NCBI RefSeq assembly: GCF_004027225.2
Contig: NC_044289.2
Span: 9,155,761 to 9,219,760, forward strand
From: Strigops habroptila
Lineage: Eukaryota > Chordata > Aves > Psittaciformes > Psittacidae
Direction of reading: 5' to 3'
Length of the DNA stretch: 64,000 bases
The notes under the pieces are model-generated. The model ran no database searches. It saw nothing but the letters and a program-made list of their open reading frames with translations, and had not been told where the DNA came from. The translations under genes and the position numbers were made by a program. Shown here one piece after another: positions 11,572-23,541 of the stretch; the first letter of the stretch is position 1; each line of letters begins with the position of its first letter.

Positions 11572-14500
11572 GGAGATAGTTTTAATAGAAAGCACAGGCT
11601 GGCCAAGTTGCTCCATTCATTCTAGAACTGTTGTAGTAAATAATACAAATATTCTGATAGCAGTGAGGTGCTGGTAGTATAGATACACAGACAGTGTTCA
11701 CATTATCTGCAAACTACTAATATCTTTCAGAACTATACTGGATGTATTAAACCAGCAAAGCTTTCTTGTGTAGCTGTATAGATCTGTGTAACAAAGTTTC
11801 TGGCGTAGCTGTGAGTGCTAAGAGGAATGTTAAAAAATGAAAGCCATAAAGATTTAGCTGTGCTGGCAAAATACTCATATAAGAACACTCCTTTTGTCAG
11901 GATTGCCTGTGTCTTTTGGGGAGAGAGGTAGAAACAAACTGGCAGAATACCTCACTTATCTCTTCTGTTGGAGTTTTGTTGTTGTACTTACACATAGATG
12001 CTGACTAAACCAGTCCACAGTCTAAGAAAAACTCCTTATGATGCTGAAAAATATGAAACAGTAAGCAGATGTGACTGCTCGTTGCAGTAAAAGCTTTGAG
12101 TCCTGAGGGAACAAACAGTTGGGTTCGGAGTCTTTGAAGAAGTTCGAGACAGAGAGCTGATTGATTTTTTTTTTGTGCACAAAACCAAAACGCATTTTCA
12201 AGAGCAACTCTTGCCGTGTTTGTTGATGATATTCATAACATTTCAAGGGACCTTAAAATTAGATTAGCTTTTGGCCTAGATGTTGAAGTGGTTTGATCTC
12301 AACAGATCCTGCTGCGTAACTTCTGTTTAGCACTTCCAGTTATGTCTGCCTTTTTTTTATTCCTTTCCAGTGAGTAGCTCTCTTGTGCTTGGGCTGGGTG
12401 ATGCAGAAGAGTCTGACGTTTCCAGGAATTTATTATCTCTGGCAGAAGTCTTGTTAATGTCAGTTATTGATAAGCGGGAGAGTAAACATGCGCCTGATGA
12501 GGCAATGCACTTTCCGTGGCTCACCACTAGTCTGATTTCATGTCACAGCACACGCTGCTCCTCCAACCAGAAATTCTACCACTAATTCTACCTACTTCTT
12601 GCTCCTTTCTGATGTAGGATATATTCTTTATTGTTTACAAGTTTCAACCACATTAGGGAGATCATTTTCTAGTCTTGCTAGAAATACTTCTGATTTAAGA
12701 AATGTGTGGCAACTCTATTAACCTTTAATGAATATGCCCAAACAGCTACTCTCCATTTGCTGATTGTGAAATATTTGCATTAAATAGCACTAACAAAAAC
12801 AGAGGGCTGAAGAAGGGAAGTTCATAAAGGCCAAGGCAGATCTGCAATCAGTTATTCTGATGGAAGGCATCAACATTCTCATTTAGAGATGTGTTGTCAG
12901 AACTGTTTATGTGAACTCTCCCTACCCAACTGCTTTAGATAAAACACTTGAAACAGTAGTCTTTGCTAAGCTATCTTTTATGGCTGAAACAGGTTTAAGG
13001 GGCACTCCATGGAGTCACGATCATTGTAGGTGTTGTGGTCTTTCCTGGCAAACTATGCCCAGAAGTCAGTACACAAATTTGACTCTTTTGATTTTAAAAT
13101 TTTCAGAAGAGTATTGCTGCAATTCTGTTTAGGCTTGAAATAACCTAAAGCTGTCTTCTAAGCAGAACCAGACTGACAAAACTTGAATATCTGGTTTAAA
13201 AGTAAATGTAGTTCAGTTTAGGCTGCATTTTGCTTAACTGCTCACTTCACCATATGTATCCTAATATACATTAGTTTTCTGCCTGTTTCCAAAGCCATCT
13301 CCTTTTGAACACTTAATATTTAAGAACCAATTAGTTCCATTTTGTTTTGTTTGGATAGTTTGCAATTAAACATTCTTTCAAGTGGGCTTTATTTAGCTAA
13401 TTCCGTCACAAAAATAAGCTCTAAGGGAATGAAGAGAAGTTCAAGCAAGCCAATGTTTATTTTTATTATTAATAATTTATATTATGGTAGTGCCCTGGGG
13501 AACTAGGGCCCCACTAAACCCAGTTTCCTCTGCATGTAATGACCTTGTCTAACAAAGCCTTAAACAGCAGAAGATTCTTTCTTTGCTGCTGTGACTTAGT
13601 GCAAGGGACCCGCTGTGTACTGCAAGGCAGCGCACTGACGAAGAGCATATAAAGGCAAATCAAGAATAGTTTTGTAAAGAAGCTTAAGTGAGGAACTAGA
13701 GGGAAAACCTGAAGCATCTTTTCTATAGAAAACCATCTCTAATGCTTTTTTCCAGTGTGAGCTCCAAATCATGACTACAGAGGTCTTGTTCGTCCTCTCT
13801 CTGAAGTTATGGCAATGCTCCCAGTGACTTCGATGGAAGCAAGACTGGGCAGAGAGGCAGTGGTCCTAAAATCCTTATCTATTCCCAAACTAGCAGCAGA
13901 AGACACTTTATATTTTAAGTACACAGTGATGGGCAAAGTTAGTTTAAAAAAATTTCATGTTTAGTCAAATTTCTCTCAGAAGTTGCTGTTTTCACAGTAT
14001 CTGATCCTAAATAATTGGTCTACTTTATGTTGTACAGAAGTCTTGAAAAATGTATTTAGAGTCCTTTCACACCTGCTAAATAAAGGAGACACAACACAAT
14101 CCTGGACTTCATAAAAACTGAGGATCTGGCCTGCTCATTATGGAATACTTTTGTAAGTTAATAGAACTGACATTGGGCTGAACAGGGCTGCGAAGTGGAA
14201 GTGCCTTGAAGCTAGGGCAGCAGTGCAAATTGTCATCATCAGTGAAATTACCATCCTTCTTTCCTCCCCTTATGTGCAAGCACCAGTCTTTTCTGTACTC
14301 TGTCCTTAATTCCCAATTCAAAATCTAGACAGAAGTTTTCCTGACCTATCTGTTCCATATTCCTGTCCTCATTAGTTCAGTTTAAAGCTGGTAAAACATC
14401 TGTTTCCAAGTACAGCTGTGTGGTTAGTATGTAGGCCTTTTTTTTCCATACGAAAATCACTAAATCTGGCTATTAAGACACAGATTTTATAGGAGCTAGA

Positions 14501-15830
14501 GTTGGGCTGTGCAAAGTTCACCTCATTAAAAACAAACCCAAACCAAATAAAAGCAGGGAATAACACCATAAAAAATGTGGGGCATGAAATGTCAGAGCAT
14601 ATGTATTAGGAATTGGTCAGGAATGACGGGGAAAGTACAGATATATCCGCATATATTCAAAGGTTCTTGGGTTTTTCCACAAGTTTACATGCTTGTTGGC
14701 ATCTCCAGAAAGGGAACATTAGTGCAGAACACAGTGTTAGGATTGCTATGACAGCCACCCTCATTTGTAGAACATATAATGAGTTCAAGCCTGTGTTAGA
14801 AGATACTGAGTAAATTCAGCCTAGATAAAATGTTCAAACACACTGGTGTTAGCTGGTCAGTGAGAGACATTCTAAATTGTCTTGATTTTGGTATCTCTTT
14901 CCAAAAAATACACCCTTTTTCATTGTTTTGAGATAGGTATCAAGCTTCACTCATCAGTAGTGGAAATACTGTCTTTGAAAAAACTAAGTCTGTGTTTACT
15001 TGGCATTAGAGAAAATACTTTGATTTAAAACATAAAACATTTTCTCTCTCCTAATTCCCTTTTATATTACATTTTATATACTTTTCCTCTTTTTCCAGTG
15101 TTCTTTGGGATACTGATCTTAACTTCGAAACTTCATCATTTCTGTGGCACAAGATTGTCTTGGAAGCATTTATGGGAATAAAACACGGTTGCCATAGGAA
15201 GTTGACTTAATGGTTTAATTCTTCATAAAGGGACAATTTTCTTGATCAGACAGTGAAATGGCAGATGATAGTTTCTCCTACATCAGAAGCTTGCCCCAGG
15301 ACACGTACCTGTGTATTGTAATTCACAGACTTCAGTTTATGACAATATCAAACTACATCTCACAGACTGTTGAACATCAAATTTCAGTATTAGTGGAAGT
15401 CTGTCGTCTGGTTTGGTTAATATAATCTTCTGAGTGTAATAATCAAAACATGTATTTTATCCATCATGGTGGTTTCTATTGAAGCCTAGACTTGGGACTT
15501 TCCACAAGCCTAAGGCTGAGATAAAGGACCTTCCTTATTTCATAACTGACCTGGAAATGGGCTTTTAGGAGGCTTCTGCATTAGAAGGGTGGGTGGATGG
15601 AGACATGATCACACCTGATAAGTCTATCTGTAGCTTACATTCAGGCATAGATTGGAGAAAACAAGGAGAATGAGATATGTATTACACAAGAATGCTCCTT
15701 GGGGTTCCTAATTAAGAAGGAGGAACCTCTCGAGGACAGAATTGGTAAGATTCAGAGCCTTGCTGCCAGGCAAATTTTCCTTTGTCAGAAATGGAAGAGC
15801 CTGTTCATCACTTGTAAATTGCTCTCCCTC

Positions 15831-15845
15831 AGCGCCATCTGCTTC
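15831..15845 (-). promoter_or_regulatory. CTCF-like motif
   Basis: The minus strand reads AAGCAGATGGCGCT, matching the CTCF core CCASYAGRKGGCRS in about 12 of 14 positions, including the whole AGRKGGCRS half. It is 555 bp from a second candidate in the opposite orientation. The prediction is by eye and occupancy is unknown. Confidence 0.35.
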
Positions 15846-16399
15846 TTCTCTTGTTAGGAATTTGGTTTTAAGTATTCATTATAATGTAGCTAACTGCAGA
15901 CTCCAATTCTGCCAAAGCTGAAAAAGCTGCAAGTCAGGCTAGCGTGTGGAGCCTGCCACATTCCTGAATCTCTGATTCAGGCTTGCAAGTTTGTCATCAA
16001 GTTGGAAATTGAAACCAGAGGAGCTAGCAGCAAGCCCTGTGCTCATAAATCAGCTGATAATGGGTGAATTGTTCTGTGCCTTCCCCTGAGGAGGAAAGCA
16101 AAACTCGGTGCAAAAGTACTCACAGCAACTAGAAGAGCTATGATGTAGGCAAGCATGGAGAAACTACATGGGGCTGTATGAATATGCCACACACCGGCAA
16201 AGGAAGTAAACGAAGGTTTGGGTTATGTGCAACCACTGAGTCTTTTCTTCCTACAGCATTACCAAAAAGAAGTTACAGTGGGATTTACAGCCAGCCTTGA
16301 TTCTGAATAACAAATTTCCATGAAAGAAATAGGCACAATACATCAGTGTGTGATCCGTGACAAGGTCTCCTTTGTGCTTCATTTGTTTGATATCTGCTG

Positions 16400-16413
16400 C
16401 CACTAGAGGGAGG
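16400..16413 (+). promoter_or_regulatory. CTCF-like motif
   Basis: The plus strand reads CCACTAGAGGGAGG, matching the CTCF core consensus in about 13 of 14 positions. The single mismatch replaces the C of GGC. With the minus-strand candidate at 15831 it forms a divergent pair inside RIPOR3 intron 1. The prediction is by eye. Confidence 0.4.
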
Positions 16414-17386
16414 TGCAAAATTGACCACAAAATTATGTCTTGAAAAATAGTTTCCAGGTCATTAACTAAGCACAGGCCAACATTTGCTGCCGGGATTCTA
16501 CTGGAAATCTGGAACAAATGACTGATTAATTTCCTCTGGATGTGCATCACTGTCACTGAGAATAGAACTTGGATCTGTATGCTTAGATGAAAGCTAATTA
16601 GAAATACAGTAAGGTTTTGAATTGCGGGCTTGAAAAGCAGGTCTCTTGGACTTGAAAGTTGAGTTCTGTGTTCAAAGAAGCACACTAAAAATGGTTACAT
16701 CAGAGACACTACCTCCAGCACAGGAGAAGCTATCTGAGGGGACCGCTTATGATATTTTAATTTATTGCTGCATAGGAAACCTGGACTCCAAAGCTTCATT
16801 TCCAGAAGCTGGCATAAAGCTATAGATGGGCCTAATGACTAAAGCAATAACTTGGATCAAAGCTGTTTATCTGATTTTGTGGCTTGAATATGGCTAGGAG
16901 GAAACTATGTCAGATATGCAGTATTGAAATGTATTTTTAAGAGTCGAATCTGCCTAGATAAAATTTGCAAAAGTACCAAAATGAGTTACACACTGAAGCC
17001 CCATCTTTCTAAATAGTGTAAGCTATGAATGTAATTCTTCCTAAAAATCAATTTAACTACCTCCTAAGAGCCTAAATTACTTTTGAAAATGGGATTATAT
17101 GCCTGAATCATTTGAGACTTTCAAAATACTACCAACAGATGTAAGTTTGGTGCAAAGTAAAGGGCCCATCTAATAGTCTAGGTTAAACAGGTTTAGGCCA
17201 GGAAGTTCTGTGGAACACATGTGCAGCTATGTAGAGAAGCAAAATCTTCCACTTGCAGCAAAATTGCTGTGTAATTTCTCACCTTGCTCGGTCTTAAACC
17301 ATCAGAAATAATTCCATGCTGGAAACAGCATGAAATCGTTCCTCCTGGGAAATCTAGTCATTCTGGGACACCTAGTCTAGGTCACG

Positions 17387-17454
17387 CTTGCCTAGAAAGG
17401 TTGGACCAGGTGATCCTTGAGGTCCCTTCCAACATGGTATTCTATGATTCTATG
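17387..17454 (+). mobile_element. CR1 LINE 3'-terminal fragment
   Basis: A short CR1 3' end in sense orientation. GGTTGGACCAGGTGATCC is followed by GAGGTCCCTTCCAAC and the terminal octamers ATTCTATGATTCTATG. Only about 70 bp is clearly alignable; the preceding 50 bp may be a diverged continuation. It lies in RIPOR3 intron 1. Confidence 0.88.
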
Positions 17455-20400
17455 AGCAATGTTTGGTGGCAGTGAGTGGAAGTATGGTTGTTCATGGCTT
17501 TGTACAGCTGTATCTAGTGCTCTTCACAGCGCTATGGCTAAACACACCTCTTTGGTAGGAGATAGTTTCCTGCAGGGATTGTATTTTTCTGCAAAGGCAG
17601 CTGAACAAGTTCACCTGTCTACGTTGTTTTATTCCTATTTATTTATATTTATAGGAATTAGCAGGGAGAAAGAGATGAGTAGGGGTGAGATGGAAATGTA
17701 ACTGCAGTAGCTCTTCCCCTTTCTGTGTTCCCATAGGTTGGAATTCCTATGTTAAAGTGAATTACATATAACCTTTCCAGATTCTGCTGTGCATCCTTGT
17801 GTTGTGAATCCTTTCCACAGAAAGGATTTGTCTGAAGAAAGGATCCCTATTTGAATATAAAGCTCTGTTAGAATAGCTGTACTGAGGTGTAGCATCAAGG
17901 ACGCTTTCTGTATCCCTAGTTCAAATGACTTTTCATCTCTAGAAAAATAACCAGAGAATTTTTTCTTACTTCTGCCAATAAGTGTATAAATAGAATGTTT
18001 GTCTAACAATTGAACAAAAATGCTTAAAATTTAAGGGGTTTTAATCATAAATTTGGAATGTTTATCTAGCAAAGTAGACATTGCTGCTGAGGTCAATGGT
18101 TTTTCTAAGGAATGCTCGAGAGCAAAGATTAAATATAGCATGTATTTTCCCAGTGGATTCAACACTGTGCTGTACACAACATGGTCACTTCATTCTTTGT
18201 TCAGTAAGCTTTCATTACATCTGCCTTTAGAGTTATTAGGGCTGAGTCATGATGTTATCACATCTCAGGAGTTTCATTAATGTAATGGTCTGGATTCTTT
18301 AGATATCCAACACTGCAAATTAAGTGCCACAGTCTGGAAATTCCACACTGTTCCATGGTACATTGAAATCACAAAAAGCTTCAGTGGTTCAGGCCCAGAT
18401 CAACCCTGAGACTTTGTCCAAAATGTTTGACATTATTGTAATACATTGTGATAATCTGATTTTTCTTTATCAGTGTCATGACTCAAATGCCATTGTCTGC
18501 CGCAAGTGTTTTGAAATGGATCCCACCCATCATAAGCACTCAGAAGGGTTACTTAATTCCATTGTGCCTGAGTTTTGAAATAAATGAGAGGAAGAACAAG
18601 AATTATGATCACATCAATGTGATGGTAGACAAATGTAGCCCAGTTTGCAAAATTAGTCTTAAATTTGACTTATGCTAGAAATTTTCTGGTGTAATTATGT
18701 TAGGGTTGTCTTTTCACCTATTAAGTATTTTCAATATATATTTCTATCAGCTAAAACCCCAATACAGATGCAGTTATAGCAGCAAAACAGTTATTGTGAT
18801 GGAGTTTATAATAAATGCAGGGAAGTGGAATGAGTAACTTAGCAGCTTTGACTGAAGGTTATTTTGAAACAGCAGATGATAAGTTGGAATCACAGGTAAT
18901 TTCTAGAGTAAGTCCAGAGAATGTCTCTGAAGTCCCTGAATGTTCATGTACTTAATCACTACTGCCTTGGGTTACACACAGTGAAAACTGAGTTTCAGTA
19001 GAAATGGTGTAGAACCAATACACATTAATAACAAATTTGGCTGTCATGGAGCTGAAGTGAATTTTCTAAAATCATGCTCTAAAAAGACATAGATTCCAGG
19101 TGGCAGCCTTACAATAAAATCTATGAACTATGCTATACAAAAATACACTAACTCAGAGGGTTCTCCATATAGGCACCAATATAAGCCACATATTTTAGGG
19201 TCAAGGCTGCAGTCCCTCCACTGAAATGTTGAGCACATCTGATACTGAAAAAAGGCTTACGTGGTGCTAATACAAAATGAAATCAACTCTGCTCAGATTC
19301 CAGAACTAGAAGATAGAGTGGCTCTATTGCCCTTCCAAGTAAAGCTAATGTAATATTTACAAGTAAAACTATGTATGAAACTAACAACAATGGTCTAAAA
19401 AAGATGAAAGTTAACATCAGGTGGTGTTAGACAAATTGTTGTAATCACATAGCATGTCCAGAATTACAAACATGATGCTAAGACATTAAAGTGATGGACG
19501 TTTGATAGTTTGTGTTCAGTCATTGTGTTTATTTTCTATAGTGACTAACAATTTATGTGATTTCAAACTGGCTTTCATTGTGTGAGGCAGCTGCTGCTTA
19601 CTGAAGCGAGTACTGACACTAGTGAGATACATCTCCACTTGTGCCTGGGCTGTCAACTCGATGTGTGTGTCCCCACAGATAGCTGAAGGAAACAGACATC
19701 TGGTATGATTTTTGTAGACACACAACTAGGAGCAAGAGGTGGCTCTTAACCAACTGGTCATTCATGATTGAAACGTTATACATTCTAAGGAAACATGAAT
19801 TCCTCACTCTAGCCACAGTTCACCAAGTTCAAGTGAACCTCTTGGAGGTACTAAAAGGAAAACATGGCTACTAATTCAAAATACAAAACACAAGCAGAAA
19901 TATTTTGCAAGAAGTCAGTGAGTCATATTTTCCTCATAAAATTGCTGAAACCATTGTGCCCAGAAACAATTAAATATGTGACTAGGGCTGGAAAAGTTTA
20001 GCCATAAACACAAACAGACACCAGTTTTTTGTTTGTGGAGTATGAAGGTCCTTTGGCTTGAAGAATATCCTAATACCAACAGAGACAAAGCAGAACATGC
20101 AGTTTGAGCGTGCTCATGGCTGCGTAGAAGGTCAAATGTTTGGCTCTACGTGCCTGGATACTTGGTAACACTGCAGGTTAAATGCTAATAGTTTCCTATG
20201 GCAAATCACTGAAACGGGGACAAACATACTCCTTTAATTTGAGAAAAATGCTCATTTGATTTGTATTAGAAATACATTTCTGTGACCTGAAGTCTCAGTC
20301 TTACAAAATCCTTTGTATTAAAATGTGAGTCGATTAGTACCTGGCAGTTTGCAGTTCTGTTTGAGACTCACAAGCTTCATAAGACTTTTTCAAGACTCCT

Positions 20401-23400
20401 CTTGTTTTTATCAGTAGTTCAGTGTTTCTTTTGCCCCAGCAATAGACTCCTTCAGTTTGGCCTGGTATTTTTGCGCTCTATAGATGCCAGCCGTGCTAGC
20501 TACCATATTCACACTGTGCTTTGGGGAAGATTAAAAGAGAGGAAGTTCTTCTGCTCCTCTGGGTATAATCCCTGTATTTATGAGATTTGGAGACACTGCC
20601 CTGCACAGCAGAGGTTGCAGGTTTGAAGACAGATTTGAACTCAGTGTTGTCGGGGGTCCTTACCTGATTTATTTCTAGCCTAAAGGGAGAGTTGAATTTG
20701 AGATGTGTCCAGATGCTTTTTCTCAGGAGCAGTTGTAACATAGCTCAACACTTTTGTACAGACACTCTGGCTAGCAAACCCCTCTGTTTAAACAACTGCA
20801 TTTATAAATCTTTCTTACAAATAAAATGTTGTCTTGACATCCTACTTATGGTCTTCTACTCAGAAGTGTGAAGTGAGCTGTAAGATTTCTAGGTTGCTAC
20901 AAAAAATACATACAAGTGGTATTTGACTTCATCGCCGTTATTTCAAAGAAAGAAAGATAACCCCTTTAATGGTGCTTTCCTAACGTTATTTAAATTCTCT
21001 TCATTCTTACCAGAGGGAAATGTGAAAATGTGCTTATGAATTGCTTTTGGAAGTAGCTACAGCAGGACATGACACGGTCAGTGGCCTTGAGGCCTGAGCA
21101 TTGTGCAGTTCAACAAATGTCCCATGAGAATTTTTGAATGCTTGTGGCTGTGTGCAAGTGTGGTCCAGTTCACCTCTCATTTGTAACAGCACATCTTCTT
21201 GAAGAATTCTATTTGATTTATAAAAACATGTGTGTAACAGGATCAAGTCTAGGCAATCGAAGAAATTTATTTCTTTCACCAACTGAGTTTTGGGGGTCTG
21301 TACATTTCCAACCTAATTTTTCACATCTAGAGCTCTGTACCACAGATTTTTACCTCAGGAGTCTTCTCATCATTTTCCACTTTCTGAGGCTGTCAAGGGT
21401 CCCCCTCTTTTTGTTTGTTCCATACCTACACACTTCAAAGGCTTTCAGTCTTGTGCTATGCAGGCTTTAGGAGTCCTATAAAATTGGAAAAGCTTTTCCT
21501 GCACTTTCTTCCTTTTACTCATGAACTTACTTTCCCAGGTTAAAGAACTGACGAATAGATCCTGGGAATCTGGCTTAGCCTTGATGAGGGATATGGTCAA
21601 TAACCATGAGGCTATTCCCTTTATTTCTTCCTTTAACAGCTTGTTACGCAATTACATTTTTCAGTAAGTTGCATGTTTTTTTCAGTCTAATGATCCTTTT
21701 GATGGGGTGACTGTTCACAGGCTTACAAGCAGCTGAAAACTAGAGGAAAGAATGGAAAACATTTCAAAACTTCAGCTGCGATATGATGCAAGTACAGTCT
21801 CTGATTAAGGGTTTTGAGGAGACATCCGTTCAAAGCAAGAAAACATAAGTGCTGTACAGTTTGTTTAAAAGGTGATTAAGATGCACCTAATTTTTTCCAT
21901 GTAAGATTGCCATTGATACTACTGAAGCTATGGAGTCATGTGGATTTCGATGCACTGAGATACAAAATACCTAGCCATGCCCAACACCTCTTTTGACAAC
22001 TAGGTAGCTTGCAAAGCAGGTAGCTGGCTCACATTTACTATTTTTACATCTTGCTCTCAAATATTTTGCCTGTTTTTCGCAGATGGATTCGTGAGGTTGG
22101 CACAGCCTGTAGAACAATGGAGTCTTAGGCCTCAGCCCAGGGAACTATTGAAACAGTCGGGTCTCACTGCAGGATTGCTGCTTGTGGAAATCCATGACAA
22201 CTTCTGGTACTGCTTTGGTAGATAATGATACCTAAAGCGTAGTCACTTACAGTAATTCCCTGTACTTGTAGACTAGCCCAGAATTAGCAAAACACTCTCA
22301 AATCTCACCCCTCTTGGGAGGTGTATTTAACCATACAGTTCTTTATATGCAGTCTGGAGGAGTATTGAGTTAGGTTGCTCTCCAAGTTAGTGGTAGAGCT
22401 GGGAGAAAAGTCTTATCTTGACATTTTGACATTTCTGGGCTTCTAGTCTGACTAAATGTAGTCATACTGATGGGATAATGTCAGGCACAGGGGCCGAGTA
22501 CGGGTTTTCTTTCCAGTATCTACTGTGATAGATTAGGAGCTCACTGTTTCTCAGAGCACATTCTGTAATGTAGGACATTTTGCGTGGATCATGTAGAGCT
22601 CTTCACTGGAGTTTGTGCTTCTCTCTACAAATAGATACTCCAGCTTTTTGTTTTACTTGGTTTTACTCAGTTGTGGTGTTTACGTTACACCAGCTTGAGG
22701 GGGGAAGGAAGGGAATTTTTCTGTATATTAACTGTCTGGGTGATTTTCTACAGCTGCTTTGAAGGATATGTCTGTTACTTATATTGTAACTTGGATTCTA
22801 TAGACATATGGCAGAGAACACAATTCTCCAGAAAGCGAAAGATTTTGACTGATGGAAAACAGAGGAGAGCAATCCAAGAGCAATCCTGCCAGAGGAGGAG
22901 TATGAACCTGAAATTTACTGTTGAAACCAGACTTCTGCCTTGGGCTTAAGTACCACACTCAGCCAATTCTACCATTGACTTCAGTGTGGGTCTGCGCAGA
23001 TGCAAGGAACTGCTTTTTGGACCTGACTAAGTCTGAAGCCTAAGTATTGTCCTGGCATCCGTAATAATTTGGAAATATAGTGGTTGGCCTGAATTCCTTA
23101 AGCAGTGGGACAATTACAGAAATGTAGAGAGCCTGTGAATTGAGGCTAATCTGGCTTTTACACAGTGGGTTTGTAAAATCAATCAGAAATTGAAGAGGGC
23201 ATAAGAGATTTCATTTTAGACTATTCAGTCCCTTATTAATTGTATTGTGGATGGCAACAGAGGAAACGTGTATAGCAGACAGGTCTTGTTTTTCTACTTA
23301 ATCTACTGTCTGTTGGTCTGGCTTTCTACTTCCATGCAGCTCAACACTTGCAGCAGCACAAGGCTGGACTGCCAAGAATGTTTTGACTCATCTGTTTTTC

Positions 23401-23412
23401 TGTTTCTTTCAG

Positions 23413-23541
23413 AAGCTGACAGAGTTACTGACTGGCAATCATGTCGGTCAAACTCACATTTGTGTCCCCTGGTGATGGGGGTGGTATCAGCAGGAGTTGT
23501 TCCTTCACTGGCTTCAGCACTGTGCAAAGCAGAAAACTAGC
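23413..23541 (+). CDS. RIPOR3: RIPOR3 coding exon 1 (residues 1-34)
   Basis: The acceptor tttctttcag ends at 23412. There are 28 nt of 5' UTR, then ATG at 23441 (A at -3) and the donor gtaagt at 23542. It encodes [14 protein letters not shown] and then the RSCSFTGFS motif, closely matching the family N-terminus. An in-frame TGA at 23429-23431 excludes a longer start in this exon. It ends in phase 2. Confidence 0.95.

Larger units (their letters stand above)
2722..23412 (+). other. RIPOR3: RIPOR3 intron 1 (about 20.7 kb), apart from listed elements
   Basis: This is AT-rich sequence between the presumed promoter and the first regular coding exon. It ends with a polypyrimidine tract and the acceptor tttctttcag before 23413. 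I find no convincing coding exon on either strand; the longest frame (minus strand, 16251-16685) resembles nothing I recognise. It contains a U2-like fragment, two CR1 3' ends and two CTCF-like motifs, listed separately. Short simple repeats occur, such as a TATG-rich stretch at 4211-4235 and TTTG repeats near 7366. Its length fits a regulatory first intron. Confidence 0.7.

Noticed and set aside
16251-16685. A 144-codon minus-strand open frame in intron 1
   Set aside because: The predicted protein has no recognisable domain, no splice or promoter context, and a hydrophobic/basic composition expected from AT-rich noncoding DNA.
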